Positions 9,511-20,600 of a stretch of DNA of 64,000 nucleotides are shown one piece after another. The notes under the pieces are model-generated. The model did no database searches. It had not been told where the DNA came from and worked only from the letters and a program-made list of their open reading frames with translations. Both the position numbers and the translations under genes were made by a program. Origin of the DNA: Niastella soli (GTDB taxonomy: Bacteria; Bacteroidota; Bacteroidia; Chitinophagales; Chitinophagaceae); NCBI RefSeq assembly GCF_017742245.1, contig NZ_JAGHKO010000001.1, forward strand, positions 463,061 through 527,060. The letters run 5' to 3'. Position 1 is the stretch's first letter, and each line of letters opens with the position of its first letter.

Positions 9511-9541
9511 AAAGCCCACTTCGGTATCCGAGGTGGGCTTT
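9511..9541. terminator. Bidirectional terminator (LOG gene / beta-barrel gene)
   Basis: AAAGCCCACTTCGG (9511-9524) pairs with CCGAGGTGGGCTTT (9528-9541) around a 3-base loop. A T-rich run follows on the minus strand and a weaker one on the plus strand. It separates two convergent genes. Confidence 0.85.
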
Positions 9542-9595
9542 GGGTTATTTAGTTCGTTAGTTATTGAGTTCGAAGTTCGGTGTATCCGAATCTGG

Positions 9596-9660
9596 CCGAA
9601 GCTTTAGCGGAGGCGCACGCCTTAGCGTAGGAGGACCTATTGCCCACTGCTCATTGCCTT
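9596..9660. repeat. Palindromic module plus heptamers
   Basis: A degenerate copy of the GCCGAAGCCTTGGCGAAGGAGG element (including GCCTTAGCGTAGGAGGACC) is joined directly to a short run of TTGCCCA/CTGCTCA/TTGCCTT heptamers. The 14.7-kb mosaic has the same composition. Confidence 0.6.
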
Positions 9661-9663
9661 TTC

Positions 9664-10239
9664 CTAAAACATACTAAAATTATAACCGAAATTAAAGAAG
9701 GCGCGGTTGCCATATGGGCTGCGTTCATTCTGCAACAGATCATAATTAGCCGTTACAATAAAATAGCCCCGGCCGGCAGGAATGGCTGCGCCTATACCGC
9801 CTAATAAAGAAGGAACGATCTTATTCGGAAGCTTTTGATCAGGCTCACCATTGTAAAAATGATATTTAAGCCAGGTATAATTGGCCTCAGGTTGTACCTG
9901 TAAGAAAATATATTCAATCGGGTATACCCGGCCGAAGACATTCAAACCTGTTACGCCATATTCTTCTTTATAACCGGCGTAATCATATTTGTTGCTGCTA
10001 TAAATAAAGTTGATCCCCGCGCCGGCCGCCAGGTAACGGCTAAACCGATAGCCTATTTGTGGCGAAACGTTTACCAGGGTTGAATAACTGCCAAAGGCCA
10101 AACCCAAATTACCGCCAAAGAAAAGTTTGCTTTTATCGAAACCACCCCCTTGCGGCGGGTCTTCGTCTCCCCCATTCTGGGCCACCGCCACCACAGTGCA
10201 TAGCGCAAACAAACAGGCAGTCATTAAAACTTTCTTCAT
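9664..10239 (-). CDS. Small outer membrane beta-barrel protein
   Basis: A protein of 191 residues from the preferred ATG (MKKVLMTACL). A signal peptide is cut near AVAQ at about residue 21, then a short acidic/Gly linker follows. The rest shows alternating aromatic strands (SPQIGYRFSRYLAAGAGINF) and ends in Phe, as in OMP_b-brl small porin-like barrels. An ATG two codons upstream (10245) is also possible. A longer frame to 10329 would bury the signal peptide and is rejected. The function is unknown; it is probably structural or an envelope-stability protein. Confidence 0.8.
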   Translation of the reverse strand: MKKVLMTACLFALCTVVAVAQNGGDEDPPQGGGFDKSKLFFGGNLGLAFGSYSTLVNVSPQIGYRFSRYLAAGAGINFIYSSNKYDYAGYKEEYGVTGLNVFGRVYPIEYIFLQVQPEANYTWLKYHFYNGEPDQKLPNKIVPSLLGGIGAAIPAGRGYFIVTANYDLLQNERSPYGNRAFFNFGYNFSMF

Positions 10240-10245
10240 AGCCAT

Positions 10246-10754
10246 TAATTTAGTGTGCAAATTAGTGAATGCGAAAATTAGCCCACAAGTTAAGTATGTT
10301 AAGATGTTGATAATAGCGTAAAACTTCATGAAAATCAGCCATTAAGGTAATTTTAAGGGACTATGTGGATAAATACTGCCGATCTACCCAAAAATATATA
10401 ATCAGCACTTAACGAACACCTTACACCTGATCAATTATATCCATGCCCTGGTTACCCGCCACAGGGTATTTGATTTATTGCGTTTTGTTATTACTTTTAT
10501 TGTGCCTATCTATAGAAAAACCATAAAGGATTCACTGTTTGTAGCTTATCACACCACAAATCCTTGGAAATTCCCCCCAGACTTGGTTAACTCATTGTGT
10601 TAATCTAACAATCCTGTAAAGCCGTTTTGTAACAACGTAAAACGATTCCTGGCAGCCATATGTCGTGGGATCAATATTTCAATGCCTGTGCAAACCGTAC
10701 GTATCCATTGTCCTCAGGAAAACAACCATTGTTTTCAGCATTTAACGTACGAGA
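10246..10754. other. Divergent intergenic region with an inverted repeat
   Basis: A 509-bp AT-rich region between the barrel gene (minus) and the receiver gene (plus), with no convincing coding frame. Its main feature is a perfect palindrome, GAAAACAA-cca-TTGTTTTC, at 10718-10736. This lies 18 bp before the receiver start and is a candidate operator or mRNA hairpin. A weaker CGTTTT/AAAACG repeat lies near 10625-10645. Confidence 0.55.
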
Positions 10755-11162
10755 ATGAGAAGATGTATTCTGGCCATTGACGATAGCAAAGCAATAAGGT
10801 TCTTATTGCATACGGTACTTGGGAAAGAGTACCAGGTAGTTACGGCCCCTGATGCCTGTTCAGCTATGTATTGGTTAGCGAACAGGAATTTGCCCGATCT
10901 GATCATCGCAGACCCGCAGTTACCCGATGTGCAGGACTGGGAACTGATCGCCGAATTTTCATCAAGTGCTATCTACCGTGATATTCCCCTGATCGTGTTA
11001 TCATCATTAGACAAAAATGTTACCGCTGCCCAATGCCTTAAATTCGGAATAGCCCATCATTATACGAAGCCCTTTAACCCCCTTGAATTACATGAAATGG
11101 TTCAAAAACTGATGAACAAGGTGGCTTCAAAATTGAATGAGAACGAAATGAAAGCCGGTTAA
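10755..11162 (+). CDS. Stand-alone response-regulator receiver
   Basis: A single-domain CheY-like protein of 135 residues. The acidic pair D9-D10, phosphoacceptor D53 (in LIIADPQLPD), the Ser pair 83-84 and K105 (in TKPF) are all present, so it should be phosphorylatable. It has no output domain. It is 32 bp upstream of a gene that fuses a second, degenerate receiver to a sugar transferase, which suggests it signals to that enzyme. Which kinase acts on it is unknown; none is adjacent. Confidence 0.9.
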   Translation: MRRCILAIDDSKAIRFLLHTVLGKEYQVVTAPDACSAMYWLANRNLPDLIIADPQLPDVQDWELIAEFSSSAIYRDIPLIVLSSLDKNVTAAQCLKFGIAHHYTKPFNPLELHEMVQKLMNKVASKLNENEMKAG

Positions 11163-11194
11163 TACCCGGAATTGAAAAACAAAAAACTGACGGT

Positions 11195-12277
11195 ATGGAC
11201 TTAACAATTCTACCTACTAAAAAAATCATTAATACATATAGGCGCTACAGCTTGCCAGTAGCCGAAAAAGAACCGACTGATATAAAGACGTTGCAGTTCT
11301 TTTATATTGGCACGCAAGCTTCTTATACCGAAAAGCTGAAGGAATACTTCGAGTTCGGTTATACTACCATAAGTGCCGACAACGCCATTTTTACCTTAAA
11401 GCGCCTGTTCAGGAAAACAGATGACGTTACCATTCCCTCCATGGTCATAGCCGAAGGAATGCTGGGAACGGAACACCTGGCGCAACTGCACCAATTCATT
11501 TACAGCCATAAAATAATGGCCGGGGTACCTTTTATTGTTGAAGCAACTGGCTTATCTCCTGAAGAGCTGGCGCGCTTTAAACGGCATGCATTTGTGGATG
11601 AAATATTATTCCTGAATGAATTCACCGCCACCTCCCTGTTGCGCAAGGTGAACTTTCTGCAAAGGATGAAGCAGAAACGGGTGTTTCAACCCGAAACCTG
11701 TAAGGTGGAAACTTCCTTCAGCAGGTATCCTACGGTTAAAGCAGTGGTGAAGCGGGGACTCGATCTGCTGATCGCATCCATATTTCTGGCAGTACTGGGC
11801 CCATTAATGCTGCTGATCGCGCTGGCAGTAAAACTCGATACCGGAGGACCAGTCCTGTACAGCACCTTAAGAACGGGCCGTGGTTATCGGATATTTAATT
11901 TATATAAGTTCAATACCATCGTTCAGGATGCTGCGAAAAAAAAAGCTGGTATCGCTATCAGCAGAGTGGGTATGTTCTTCCGCAAAACCGGTCTCGATGA
12001 GCTGCCCCTGTTACTGAATGTATGGCTGGGCGACCTGTCGCTGTCAGGCCATCGGGCATTGCCGTTATACGAAGCGGAAAAGCTGACAAACAACAGCAGC
12101 GCCAATCATTTTCTGGCGCCTGCGGGCATTACAGGCTGGCAGATCCAGAAAAAAGACAAAGTAGTTATACCTGTTGAAACGCCACTAGCGCCCCTTACCG
12201 ACAAAAGCGATCTGTTGTATGATATCTGGTTAGCAGCCAGCAAGTCTTCAGCCGCTATTCAAAAGTCGAACGCCTGA
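11195..12277 (+). CDS. Pseudo-receiver fused to a divergent bacterial sugar transferase
   Basis: A protein of 360 residues. Residues about 32-155 have the length and strand pattern of a receiver domain, but the phospho-Asp position is Glu (E87 in MVIAEGML) and the conserved Lys is lost. A membrane helix follows (about 188-212), then a polyprenyl-phosphate sugar-1-phosphate transferase (WcaJ/PglC-like) domain. Within it the usual YKFR(S/T)M is YKFNTI (residues 237-242), and the usual MS(I/L)VGPRP is LSLSGHRAL (281-289), while TGLDELP is kept. Either substrate choice has shifted or the enzyme is no longer catalytic. It is likely co-transcribed with the receiver gene. Confidence 0.8.
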   Translation: MDLTILPTKKIINTYRRYSLPVAEKEPTDIKTLQFFYIGTQASYTEKLKEYFEFGYTTISADNAIFTLKRLFRKTDDVTIPSMVIAEGMLGTEHLAQLHQFIYSHKIMAGVPFIVEATGLSPEELARFKRHAFVDEILFLNEFTATSLLRKVNFLQRMKQKRVFQPETCKVETSFSRYPTVKAVVKRGLDLLIASIFLAVLGPLMLLIALAVKLDTGGPVLYSTLRTGRGYRIFNLYKFNTIVQDAAKKKAGIAISRVGMFFRKTGLDELPLLLNVWLGDLSLSGHRALPLYEAEKLTNNSSANHFLAPAGITGWQIQKKDKVVIPVETPLAPLTDKSDLLYDIWLAASKSSAAIQKSNA

Positions 12278-12305
12278 TTTACATATTGCAAGATTTATTC
12301 AGCCC

Positions 12306-12338
12306 AATCCCCTGCCAGCTGGCGGGGGATTTATTTTA
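12306..12338 (+). terminator. Terminator after the sugar-transferase gene
   Basis: AATCCCCTGCCAG pairs with CTGGCGGGGATT-like bases across a tight turn (12306-12331), followed by TATTTTA. Confidence 0.7.
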
Positions 12339-12340
12339 CA

Positions 12341-12430
12341 GGCAGTGGGCAGATGACAGAAGGCAGTAAGAATACACTTCGACGCGGCAAGTATCTTATT
12401 CGCCGCGTCGCGGTTCTCTGCCCTCTGCCC
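12341..12430. repeat. Intergenic repeat mosaic
   Basis: CAGGCAGTGGGCAG/AGAAGGCAG heptamer-like units are followed by an inverted pair, GACGCGGC (about 12379) with GCCGCGTC (about 12403). An inverted copy of the GAGAACCGCGACGCG sequence found near 6680 is also present. Confidence 0.5.
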
Positions 12431-12433
12431 ATT

Positions 12434-12466
12434 TAAAAAAAAATCCCCCCGGACAAACCAGGGGGA
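12434..12466 (-). terminator. Terminator of atpDC
   Basis: On the minus strand, CCCCCTGG-tttgt-CCGGGGGG (12466-12444) is followed by a run of T's that is A-rich on the plus strand (12434-12443). It lies 36 bp beyond the atpC stop. Confidence 0.85.
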
Positions 12467-12501
12467 ACATATAATTGATTCTAGTTGAAAGTTTCTTACG
12501 C

Positions 12502-12759
12502 TTATCCTACAGTGGTAGCGCCTTCTACCAGCACAGTAACTTTATTACTTATCACTTCTACGAAACCACTTTGGATATCATAAAAAGCCAGGTGATTGCT
12601 TTTATCTTTTAACACTTTTACCCTTCCGGATGCCAGTGCGCTTACCAGCGGAGCGTGTTTGTCAAGCACTTCAAACTTACCGGTTATACCAGGCAGTTGA
12701 ATACCATACACTTCACCACTGAACAGCTTTTTCTCCGGAGTTAAAATCTCAAGGTTCAT
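12502..12759 (-). CDS. atpC: F1 ATP synthase epsilon subunit (short form)
   Basis: The epsilon subunit of the F1 motor, linking the gamma rotor to the c-ring. The 85 residues cover only the N-terminal beta-sandwich (MNLEILTPEKKLFSGEV... GITGKFEVLDKHAPLVSAL). The C-terminal helical hairpin, which inhibits the ATPase in E. coli, is absent, as is common in Bacteroidota. It follows atpD by 56 bp on the same strand. The other ATP synthase genes are not in the window. Confidence 0.95.
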   Translation of the reverse strand: MNLEILTPEKKLFSGEVYGIQLPGITGKFEVLDKHAPLVSALASGRVKVLKDKSNHLAFYDIQSGFVEVISNKVTVLVEGATTVG

Positions 12760-12815
12760 ATTATGTGTTATAATGCTTGCCCGCGCAGGCGGGTGCTAAG
12801 TTGATAATTGTTTTA

Positions 12816-14342
<1,527 letters not shown>

Positions 14343-14407
14343 TTAATTAACTATTTTATTTTCAATGAGTTACCTGCATTTTACCGCAGTATTTTTCATT
14401 TCGGCTG

Positions 14408-14415
14408 CAAAGGTA
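14408..14415 (-). promoter_or_regulatory. Probable -7 box of atpDC
   Basis: TACCTTTG on the minus strand (reads caaaggta on the plus strand) matches TAnnTTTG exactly, about 93 bp upstream of the atpD ATG. No clear TTTG -33 element is seen, so this is moderate evidence. Confidence 0.45.
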
Positions 14416-14957
14416 AGTGAACGAGGGATAATTTGGTATTTTAAACAGGGACATTTTTTGGAAAAGAGCCGTCAAAAGGCTGTTTCCGGCACTGGGTTGG
14501 GGTCCTGAGCGGGCCTGCACTGAGCGGAGTCGAAATGTCGAAGGTCTTGCCGGCCGACCGGGCGCGTATCCGCCCCTGGCGGCGAGTCGAGAGCGGCTTT
14601 TTTTAGGTTTCGGGTTCAAAGTTCTGAGTTTCAGATTCTGTGACGCGGCTGCCCAAAGCAATAGCACGTAGCGTCTCTTCCATTGCCCACTGCCTATTGC
14701 CTATTGGCCATTGCCTCACCCGCCGAAGCCTTGGCGAAGGAGGGCCTATTTCCAGATCCCGGGACTGGTGATTAGTTGGTATAAGTTTTATAATTATCAT
14801 GTATCCCGGAACTATTAAAGGATTACCCCGGTAACCGACAATCCGGCGACCAGCGACCGGTAACCGGCAACCTGTAACTGGAAACAGACAACTATTTACC
14901 GCTTTTTCGCTTTATTTGTACTTTGAATATGGACTATGCATATCCTTATATCCGAAC
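14416..14957. repeat. Intergenic repeat mosaic between atpD and the GNAT-like gene
   Basis: No gene is seen here. In order: a GAGCGGAGTCGAAATGTCGAAGG segment (about 14520); two tandem-like TTCTGAG/TTCAGA units; a heptamer stretch (TTGCCCA, CTGCCTA, TTGCCTA, TTGGCCA, TTGCCTC at 14682-14717); a good copy of the palindromic element CCGCCGAAGCCTTGGCGAAG (14720-14739); and at about 14830-14885 several ACCGGTAACCGGCAAC-type units. Confidence 0.7.
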
Positions 14958-16121
14958 ATGCAATTAACTGAAGTAACCACAACCACAGCAGCTAAAGATT
15001 TCATTAGGGCCAATGTTGAACTAAATAAGTCCAACCCCAATTACATCCGTCCACTTGATAAGGATGTGGAAGAAGTGTTCAATCCCGAAAAAAACAAGGC
15101 TTTCCGTCATGGCGAATGTACCCGCTGGGTACTATACGGCCCCGAAAACAAATATTTAGGCCGGATTGCCGCTTTCGTAAATAAGAAATATAAAAACAAG
15201 GGCGATGAATTTTCCGTTGGCGGGATCGGTTTTTTCGACTGTATAAATGATCAGTCGGCTGCCGATATGCTTTTCGATGTGGCTAAACACTGGCTAATAC
15301 AACGTGGAGTTGAAGCCATGGATGGCCCCATTAATTTTGGCGAACGCGACCGCTGGTGGGGACTGGTAACCGAAGGTTTCCAGGAACCGCTGTACTGCAT
15401 GAATTATAATCCCCCGTATTATAAAGAACTGTTTGAGACCTATGGGTTCCGCCCATTTTTCAATCAGATCTGCTTTGGCCTGAACCCTAAGAAAAAGCTC
15501 AGCGATAAACTACACGAACGACACAATCATTATGTGAATGCTGATTACCAATGCATTCCCATCGATAAAAAGCAGATTGAAAAGTTCGCCACCGACTTTG
15601 CTTATATATATAATAAAGCATGGGCCGGACATGGCGGCTTAAAAGAACTGAAAAAGGAACAGGTAATTCTGATGTTCAAAAAAATGAAGCCGGTGATGGA
15701 TGAACGCATCATCTGGTTCACTTATCATAAAGAACAGCCGATTGCCATGTTCATTAACCTGCCCGACCTGAACCAGTGGTTCAAATACCTGGATGGGCAA
15801 TTCAGCTGGTACCACAAACTGAAGTTCTTATGGATCAAAAAAACAAAACCCTGTAAGAAATGTACCGGTTTGGTATTTGGCATTGTGCCCGAATTCCAGG
15901 GCAAGGGCATCGATGCCTATATGATCGTTGAATCGGGCAAGGTGATCCAATGGCAAACACCTTATACGGAATACGAAATGCAATGGATAGGCGATTTTAA
16001 TCCTAAAATGCTGAATGTTGCCGCCAGTTTGGGCGATACCTTCCGCAGCCGCGTGCTTACTACTTATCGCTACGTATTTGACAGAACGCGTCCATTTAAA
16101 GCACACCCCGCCATTAGCTAA
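14958..16121 (+). CDS. GNAT-like conserved protein of unknown function
   Basis: A cytoplasmic protein of 387 residues with no signal peptide. The C-terminal half contains GIVPEFQGKGIDAYM (about residues 307-321). This matches the acetyl-CoA-binding motif A of GNAT acyltransferases (Q-x-x-G-x-G/A type). An N-terminal WWG/GPINFGERDRWWGL block is characteristic of this uncharacterised family in Bacteroidota. The substrate is unknown. The start is ATG (MQLTEV); an upstream in-frame ATG at 14930s would add an unlikely extension. It is convergent with the next gene and shares its terminator hairpin. Confidence 0.7.
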   Translation: MQLTEVTTTTAAKDFIRANVELNKSNPNYIRPLDKDVEEVFNPEKNKAFRHGECTRWVLYGPENKYLGRIAAFVNKKYKNKGDEFSVGGIGFFDCINDQSAADMLFDVAKHWLIQRGVEAMDGPINFGERDRWWGLVTEGFQEPLYCMNYNPPYYKELFETYGFRPFFNQICFGLNPKKKLSDKLHERHNHYVNADYQCIPIDKKQIEKFATDFAYIYNKAWAGHGGLKELKKEQVILMFKKMKPVMDERIIWFTYHKEQPIAMFINLPDLNQWFKYLDGQFSWYHKLKFLWIKKTKPCKKCTGLVFGIVPEFQGKGIDAYMIVESGKVIQWQTPYTEYEMQWIGDFNPKMLNVAASLGDTFRSRVLTTYRYVFDRTRPFKAHPAIS

Positions 16122-16174
16122 ATAAAAAAACAGGAAGTATAATGTGAGACCAATAGCTTACCTCATACTTCCTG
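16122..16174 (-). terminator. Terminator between convergent genes
   Basis: CAGGAAGTAT (16131-16140) pairs with ATACTTCCTG (16165-16174), with an inner GAG/CTC pair. On the minus strand a T7 run follows. It serves the epimerase-like gene and probably also ends the GNAT-like transcript. Confidence 0.75.
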
Positions 16175-16185
16175 CTTCATACAGC

Positions 16186-17124
16186 TTACTTCCCGCTTTC
16201 CATAGCCCACAAACAGGTTTCTTTAATACCATCAGAATAAGACGTAGGTGTAAACCCAAACGCTTTATTGAATTTATCGGAGCTGAACAGGTATGGTGAA
16301 TCGCTCTGGTAATTCATTTCTTTTAATTCCTTCAACGGCCGGTTAAATAAGCCGATCAATGACAACATCCAGCCGGGAATAGCAGAAACACCATCAGGCT
16401 TTTGCATAACAGCCGCTGCCTCTTTTGCAAACTGACGGCCGGTTATTAACTCACTGGCTGTTGGCAAATGCCAGGTTTGGCCAAATGCTTCGGGTTTGTT
16501 GGCCAGCAGGTATAAAGCCCTGGCGGCATCGGGCACATAAGTGATGGAATGCGGTTGATCTGCACTGCCCAGCCATTGGGCCTTCTTTCCTTTTATCAGG
16601 TTCTGAATGACCAGCAAATTCGGCACACTGGTCTTAAACCCTATGGGTCCATAGAAATCGGCACAACGGGCAATCATTGCCTGCAGGTTACCGGCCTTTA
16701 TTTCCTGCAACAACTGGTTGGCAATAGCAGCTCTTACTTCTCCCTTTTTACTACAGGGGTTGAAAGCCGTTTCTTCCGTCATCCAGCCATTTACTTTCCC
16801 ATACATGTATACGTTATCGAAGAAGATCAAACGCGCACCAGTTTCTTTACAGGCATTGATCACGTTGGTCATGATCACTGGCCACTGTGCCCGCCAGATA
16901 CGAATATCATACGGCAGACCCAATAATAAATATACAACGGATGATCCTTTTATTGCCTGCAGGGTTTGCGTGTAGTTGGTAGCATCTGCCGCTACACTTT
17001 CAACGCCTGGTATTGCTTTGGCTGTCCGTGATACCAGCCGCACTTTTTGCTGGCTGTGTAATAAGATCGGTAATAACTGATCGGCCACTGCCCCGCCGGC
17101 GCCGAATATGGTGTGCATGTTCAT
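16186..17124 (-). CDS. NAD-dependent epimerase/dehydratase family protein
   Basis: An extended short-chain dehydrogenase of 312 residues. The N-terminal Rossmann motif IFGAGGAVADQLL binds NAD(P). An active-site-like YMYGK (YxxxK) occurs at about residues 105-109, after the DNVYMYG stretch. ARCADFYGPIG and the SITYVPDAARAL motif are typical of nucleoside-sugar epimerase/NmrA-like proteins. The exact substrate is unknown. It stands alone on the minus strand with repeat-rich DNA upstream. Confidence 0.82.
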   Translation of the reverse strand: MNMHTIFGAGGAVADQLLPILLHSQQKVRLVSRTAKAIPGVESVAADATNYTQTLQAIKGSSVVYLLLGLPYDIRIWRAQWPVIMTNVINACKETGARLIFFDNVYMYGKVNGWMTEETAFNPCSKKGEVRAAIANQLLQEIKAGNLQAMIARCADFYGPIGFKTSVPNLLVIQNLIKGKKAQWLGSADQPHSITYVPDAARALYLLANKPEAFGQTWHLPTASELITGRQFAKEAAAVMQKPDGVSAIPGWMLSLIGLFNRPLKELKEMNYQSDSPYLFSSDKFNKAFGFTPTSYSDGIKETCLWAMESGK

Positions 17125-17642
17125 AGTAAAATGCTTTTGTTTATTTTGATGATTTTGTTTGTTTTATGAATCGGCAATTTTTGCCTCGCGAAATTTGAGA
17201 CTCACGTAGTCGTGAAACGTGAAAGGTGAAACTTGAAATAAGACCAATGCATCTCACTGCGTTCGATGCATTGGCTGCTTCGCTACGCTCAGGAATACAC
17301 TCACGACTGTTGGGACTAATAATTATTTTGCGCCGCCAGAAATTCATTGCCTATTATCTAATATCTAATAGCCAGACCTGTCAGGATCGCATAAACCCAC
17401 TAAAAGTGCAAACTCAAATGGCGAACCTTACAGGTCTTGGCACTTTCAATTGCCTACCCGTCCGCGACACGCGCAGCGTGGAGCAACCTTCTGTATTCCA
17501 TTGCTTGCCCGTCCCAACTTGTCGGGAATTGCCGTTTGCCGTCTGCCGTTTGCCGTCTGCCGTTTGCCGTTTGCCGTCTGCCGTTTGCCGTCTGCCGTTT
17601 GCCGTCTGCCGTTTGCCGTCTGCCGTCTGCCATTCCCGAACG
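17125..17642. repeat. Repeat-rich intergenic DNA including a TGCCGTT/TGCCGTC array
   Basis: No gene is supported. At 17530-17634 there are fourteen TGCCGTT or TGCCGTC heptamers plus a final TGCCATT. Before the array lies CCCAACTTGTCGGGA, which recurs in variant form at about 20911-20926. The reading frames across the array encode only repeated Leu-Pro/Val-Cys-Arg strings and are artefacts of the 7-bp period. Confidence 0.85.
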
Positions 17643-20600
17643 CTATCCATCTATTTTAGGAGCTAACAACTTATATAACACCGGCGTCACTATCCTTGTC
17701 AATAAAGTCGAACTAATTAACCCACCAATAATAACCAATGCCAATGGCGAATACAACGGATTATTTTCCATCACCAGCGGCAGCAAGCCTCCAATGGCAG
17801 TTAAGGTGGTAAGGATAATAGGCACAAACCTCGTTTCACCGGCTTCCTGTATGGCTTTGTCAAGACTCATTCCCTGTTTACGCAACTGATCGGTATAATC
17901 AACCAGCAAAATAGAGTTTTTCACTTCAATTCCGATCAGGGCTATTAACCCAATTACAGCAACAAACGAAAAGGTATTACCAGTGGCTAATAGCATCAAT
18001 ACGGCACCAATAATGCCCAGGGGTATTACAGAAAGCACGATCAGGGTGCCACGAAAAGTTTTAAATTCCAGGATCAGGGTCCCCAGGATCCCAAAGATCG
18101 TGATCAGGACAATAGTACCCAGGCCACCAAAACTTTCCTGACTGGCTTCTACTTCACCAGCAGCAACATAATGCGAATTGGGTGGAAAATGCATGGTATC
18201 CAACTGCTTTAGGATGCCTTCGGTCAATTTACCGGTATTATAACCACTTTGTACAAAGGCAGTGGTTACCGTGTACCGGTCTTTGTCATAGTGCTTAATG
18301 GTAACGGGCGAGGTTTCAAAACGGATATCGGCCAGTTGGCTCAGCGGAATGGAAGCCCCTTTCACACTGGTAACATACACTTTACTAAATGCATCGAAGG
18401 TTTGCCGGTCGCCACGCGGCAGAGTAACCGTAATGTTGTATTCATCGCCATTTTCTTTTCTGAAAGTGCCAATGTTCAATCCGGCCACAGCCATGCGAAT
18501 GGTGCGGTCAATATCATTAACAGGTACCCCCAACAAACCGGCTTTTTCTTTATTCACTTTTACCTGCAGGTCGGTTTTCAGGGTCGTCAATTCATTGTTT
18601 ACGTAAATGGTACCGGGCGTTTTCTTTAGTAAGGCTTCCACTTTAAAGGCCAGGCTACGGAGGGTATCCAGGTCTTCGCTAAACAGGCGGATGGCAATGG
18701 GCGCTTCTACCGGTGGCCCCTGTTCAAAATCCTTCACCTCAATTTTTGCATTGGGGTAATGCCTGAACCTTGATCGCAGTTGATCTATCAGTTTTCTTTT
18801 TTCAGCAGGTGGCGTTTCTTTCAACTGCACAAATAACTGTGCGTAGTTGCTTACTTCGTTTTGCGGAATAACATTATAATAAATGCGTGGATTACCCCGG
18901 CCAACATTGGTAGCGTAATTCTTCAGGTCAGGAATGCTGTTGATCTCCTTTTCAACATACTTCGCTACCTGGTCAGTTGCCTGCAAACTGGTGCCCAATG
19001 GCGTTTCAATATTTATGAGGAACATTGGCTTTTCTGAAGCGGGGAACACACTAAAACCTACTACCGGTACCAATGCCAGCGAGCCTGCAAAAATAGCCAG
19101 TGCTACCAGCAAGGTAGTAACAGGGCGTTCAATAGCGCTGTGCAATAACCGGCGATAAGACCCGCCAATGAATTTCTTTAACCCCCGTAAGAACGGATTT
19201 CCCTCCGGGTTTTCATGGCTGCTTAATATCCGGCTTGAGAGAAACGGCACTATTGTTAGCGAAACAAACAACGAAGCCAGTACGGTGGTTACCACAGCAG
19301 CCGGTAAGCTCCGGATAAAATCCCCTGCCCCTTCTGGTAAGAACATCAATGGAAGGAAGGCAAATATGAGGGTAATGGTACAACCAATTACAGCCAGGCC
19401 TATTTGTTTGGTAGCCGTCATGGCTGCTTCGCGTCTGCTATAACCCATCCGCAGGTAGCGTTCAATGTTTTCTACCACCACAATACTGTCATCAACCAGC
19501 AACCCCAACGCTACCACCATGCCTACAATGCTCAACTGGTTAATGGTTATACCAAACATATCGAGCAAAAACAACCCAATTGCCAGCGATAAGGGAATGG
19601 AGATCATTACCACTAGAGAAGCCCGTACGCCCAGGGGCAACAAGGTTAACAACACCAGGAAGATGGCAATGGCAAAGTCGCGGGTAAACCCGCCTAACCG
19701 GGTGCGAACACTATGTGCATTATCAAAGCTTTGTTCGTAGGTAATGCTCTTTGGCAGCTCTTTCTGAAATTTCTCCAGCACAGGTTTAATTTCCTTCTCT
19801 ACAGCAAAGATGTTGGTGCCCATTTTACGGCTGGCGGTTACAAATACGCCGCGTTTGCCATTGAGGCGGCCTATATAAGTTTGTTCTTCATAATTAAAAT
19901 TAACATCGGCTATATCTTTTATATACACCAGCTTACCATTAACATTGCTGACAATGGTGTTCTTTATTTCTTCTATACTTTTATAATCACCACTGGTCTT
20001 TATATTGAATTTCTTGGCCCCCATTTCAATACTGCCACCAGGGATGTTTACATTTTCACTTTGAATAGCGCCCAGCACTTTATTCAGCGGAATACCATAC
20101 TGCGCCAATTTTTCCAATTGCAGCGATACCCGGACCTGCTGTTGGGGGAAGGCCCAATTATCGACGTTCTTTAATGTCTTTATTTTCTCAAGGCGTTCTT
20201 TTAATGTCTTGCTCCATTCTTCCAGGTCTTTATACGGCGCAGTTTCACTCATCAGCGCTATTTGCAGAATGTTCACATCGGCCGGACTGAACTTCAGTAT
20301 ATTGATATCGGCAATATCCTGGGGCAGTTGGGTTTTCAACGCATCCACTTCTCTTACTACGTCCTGGTATTTTTTATCGGGATCGCTTTCATATTTAAAT
20401 TCCACCTGAATAACCGCCAACCCATCATCAATGCGGCTGATAACCCGTTTGATATCGTCCAGCTCGTTCATCTTTTTTTCAACGGGATCTACCACCAGCT
20501 CTTCCATATCTTTCGGACTGGTACCGGGATATACTACTACCAAACTGAAGGTGGGCGCCTGAAAGTCGGGATCTTCGCCCCTGGGCATATTCAGCAGTGA

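Noticed and set aside
14362-14800. Two minus-strand frames between atpD and the GNAT-like gene
   Set aside because: They run through dispersed repeats and have no recognisable protein features.
17226-17889. Open frames across the TGCCGTT/TGCCGTC array on both strands
   Set aside because: They encode only repeated short strings set by the 7-bp period, overlap each other in several frames and have no family match.
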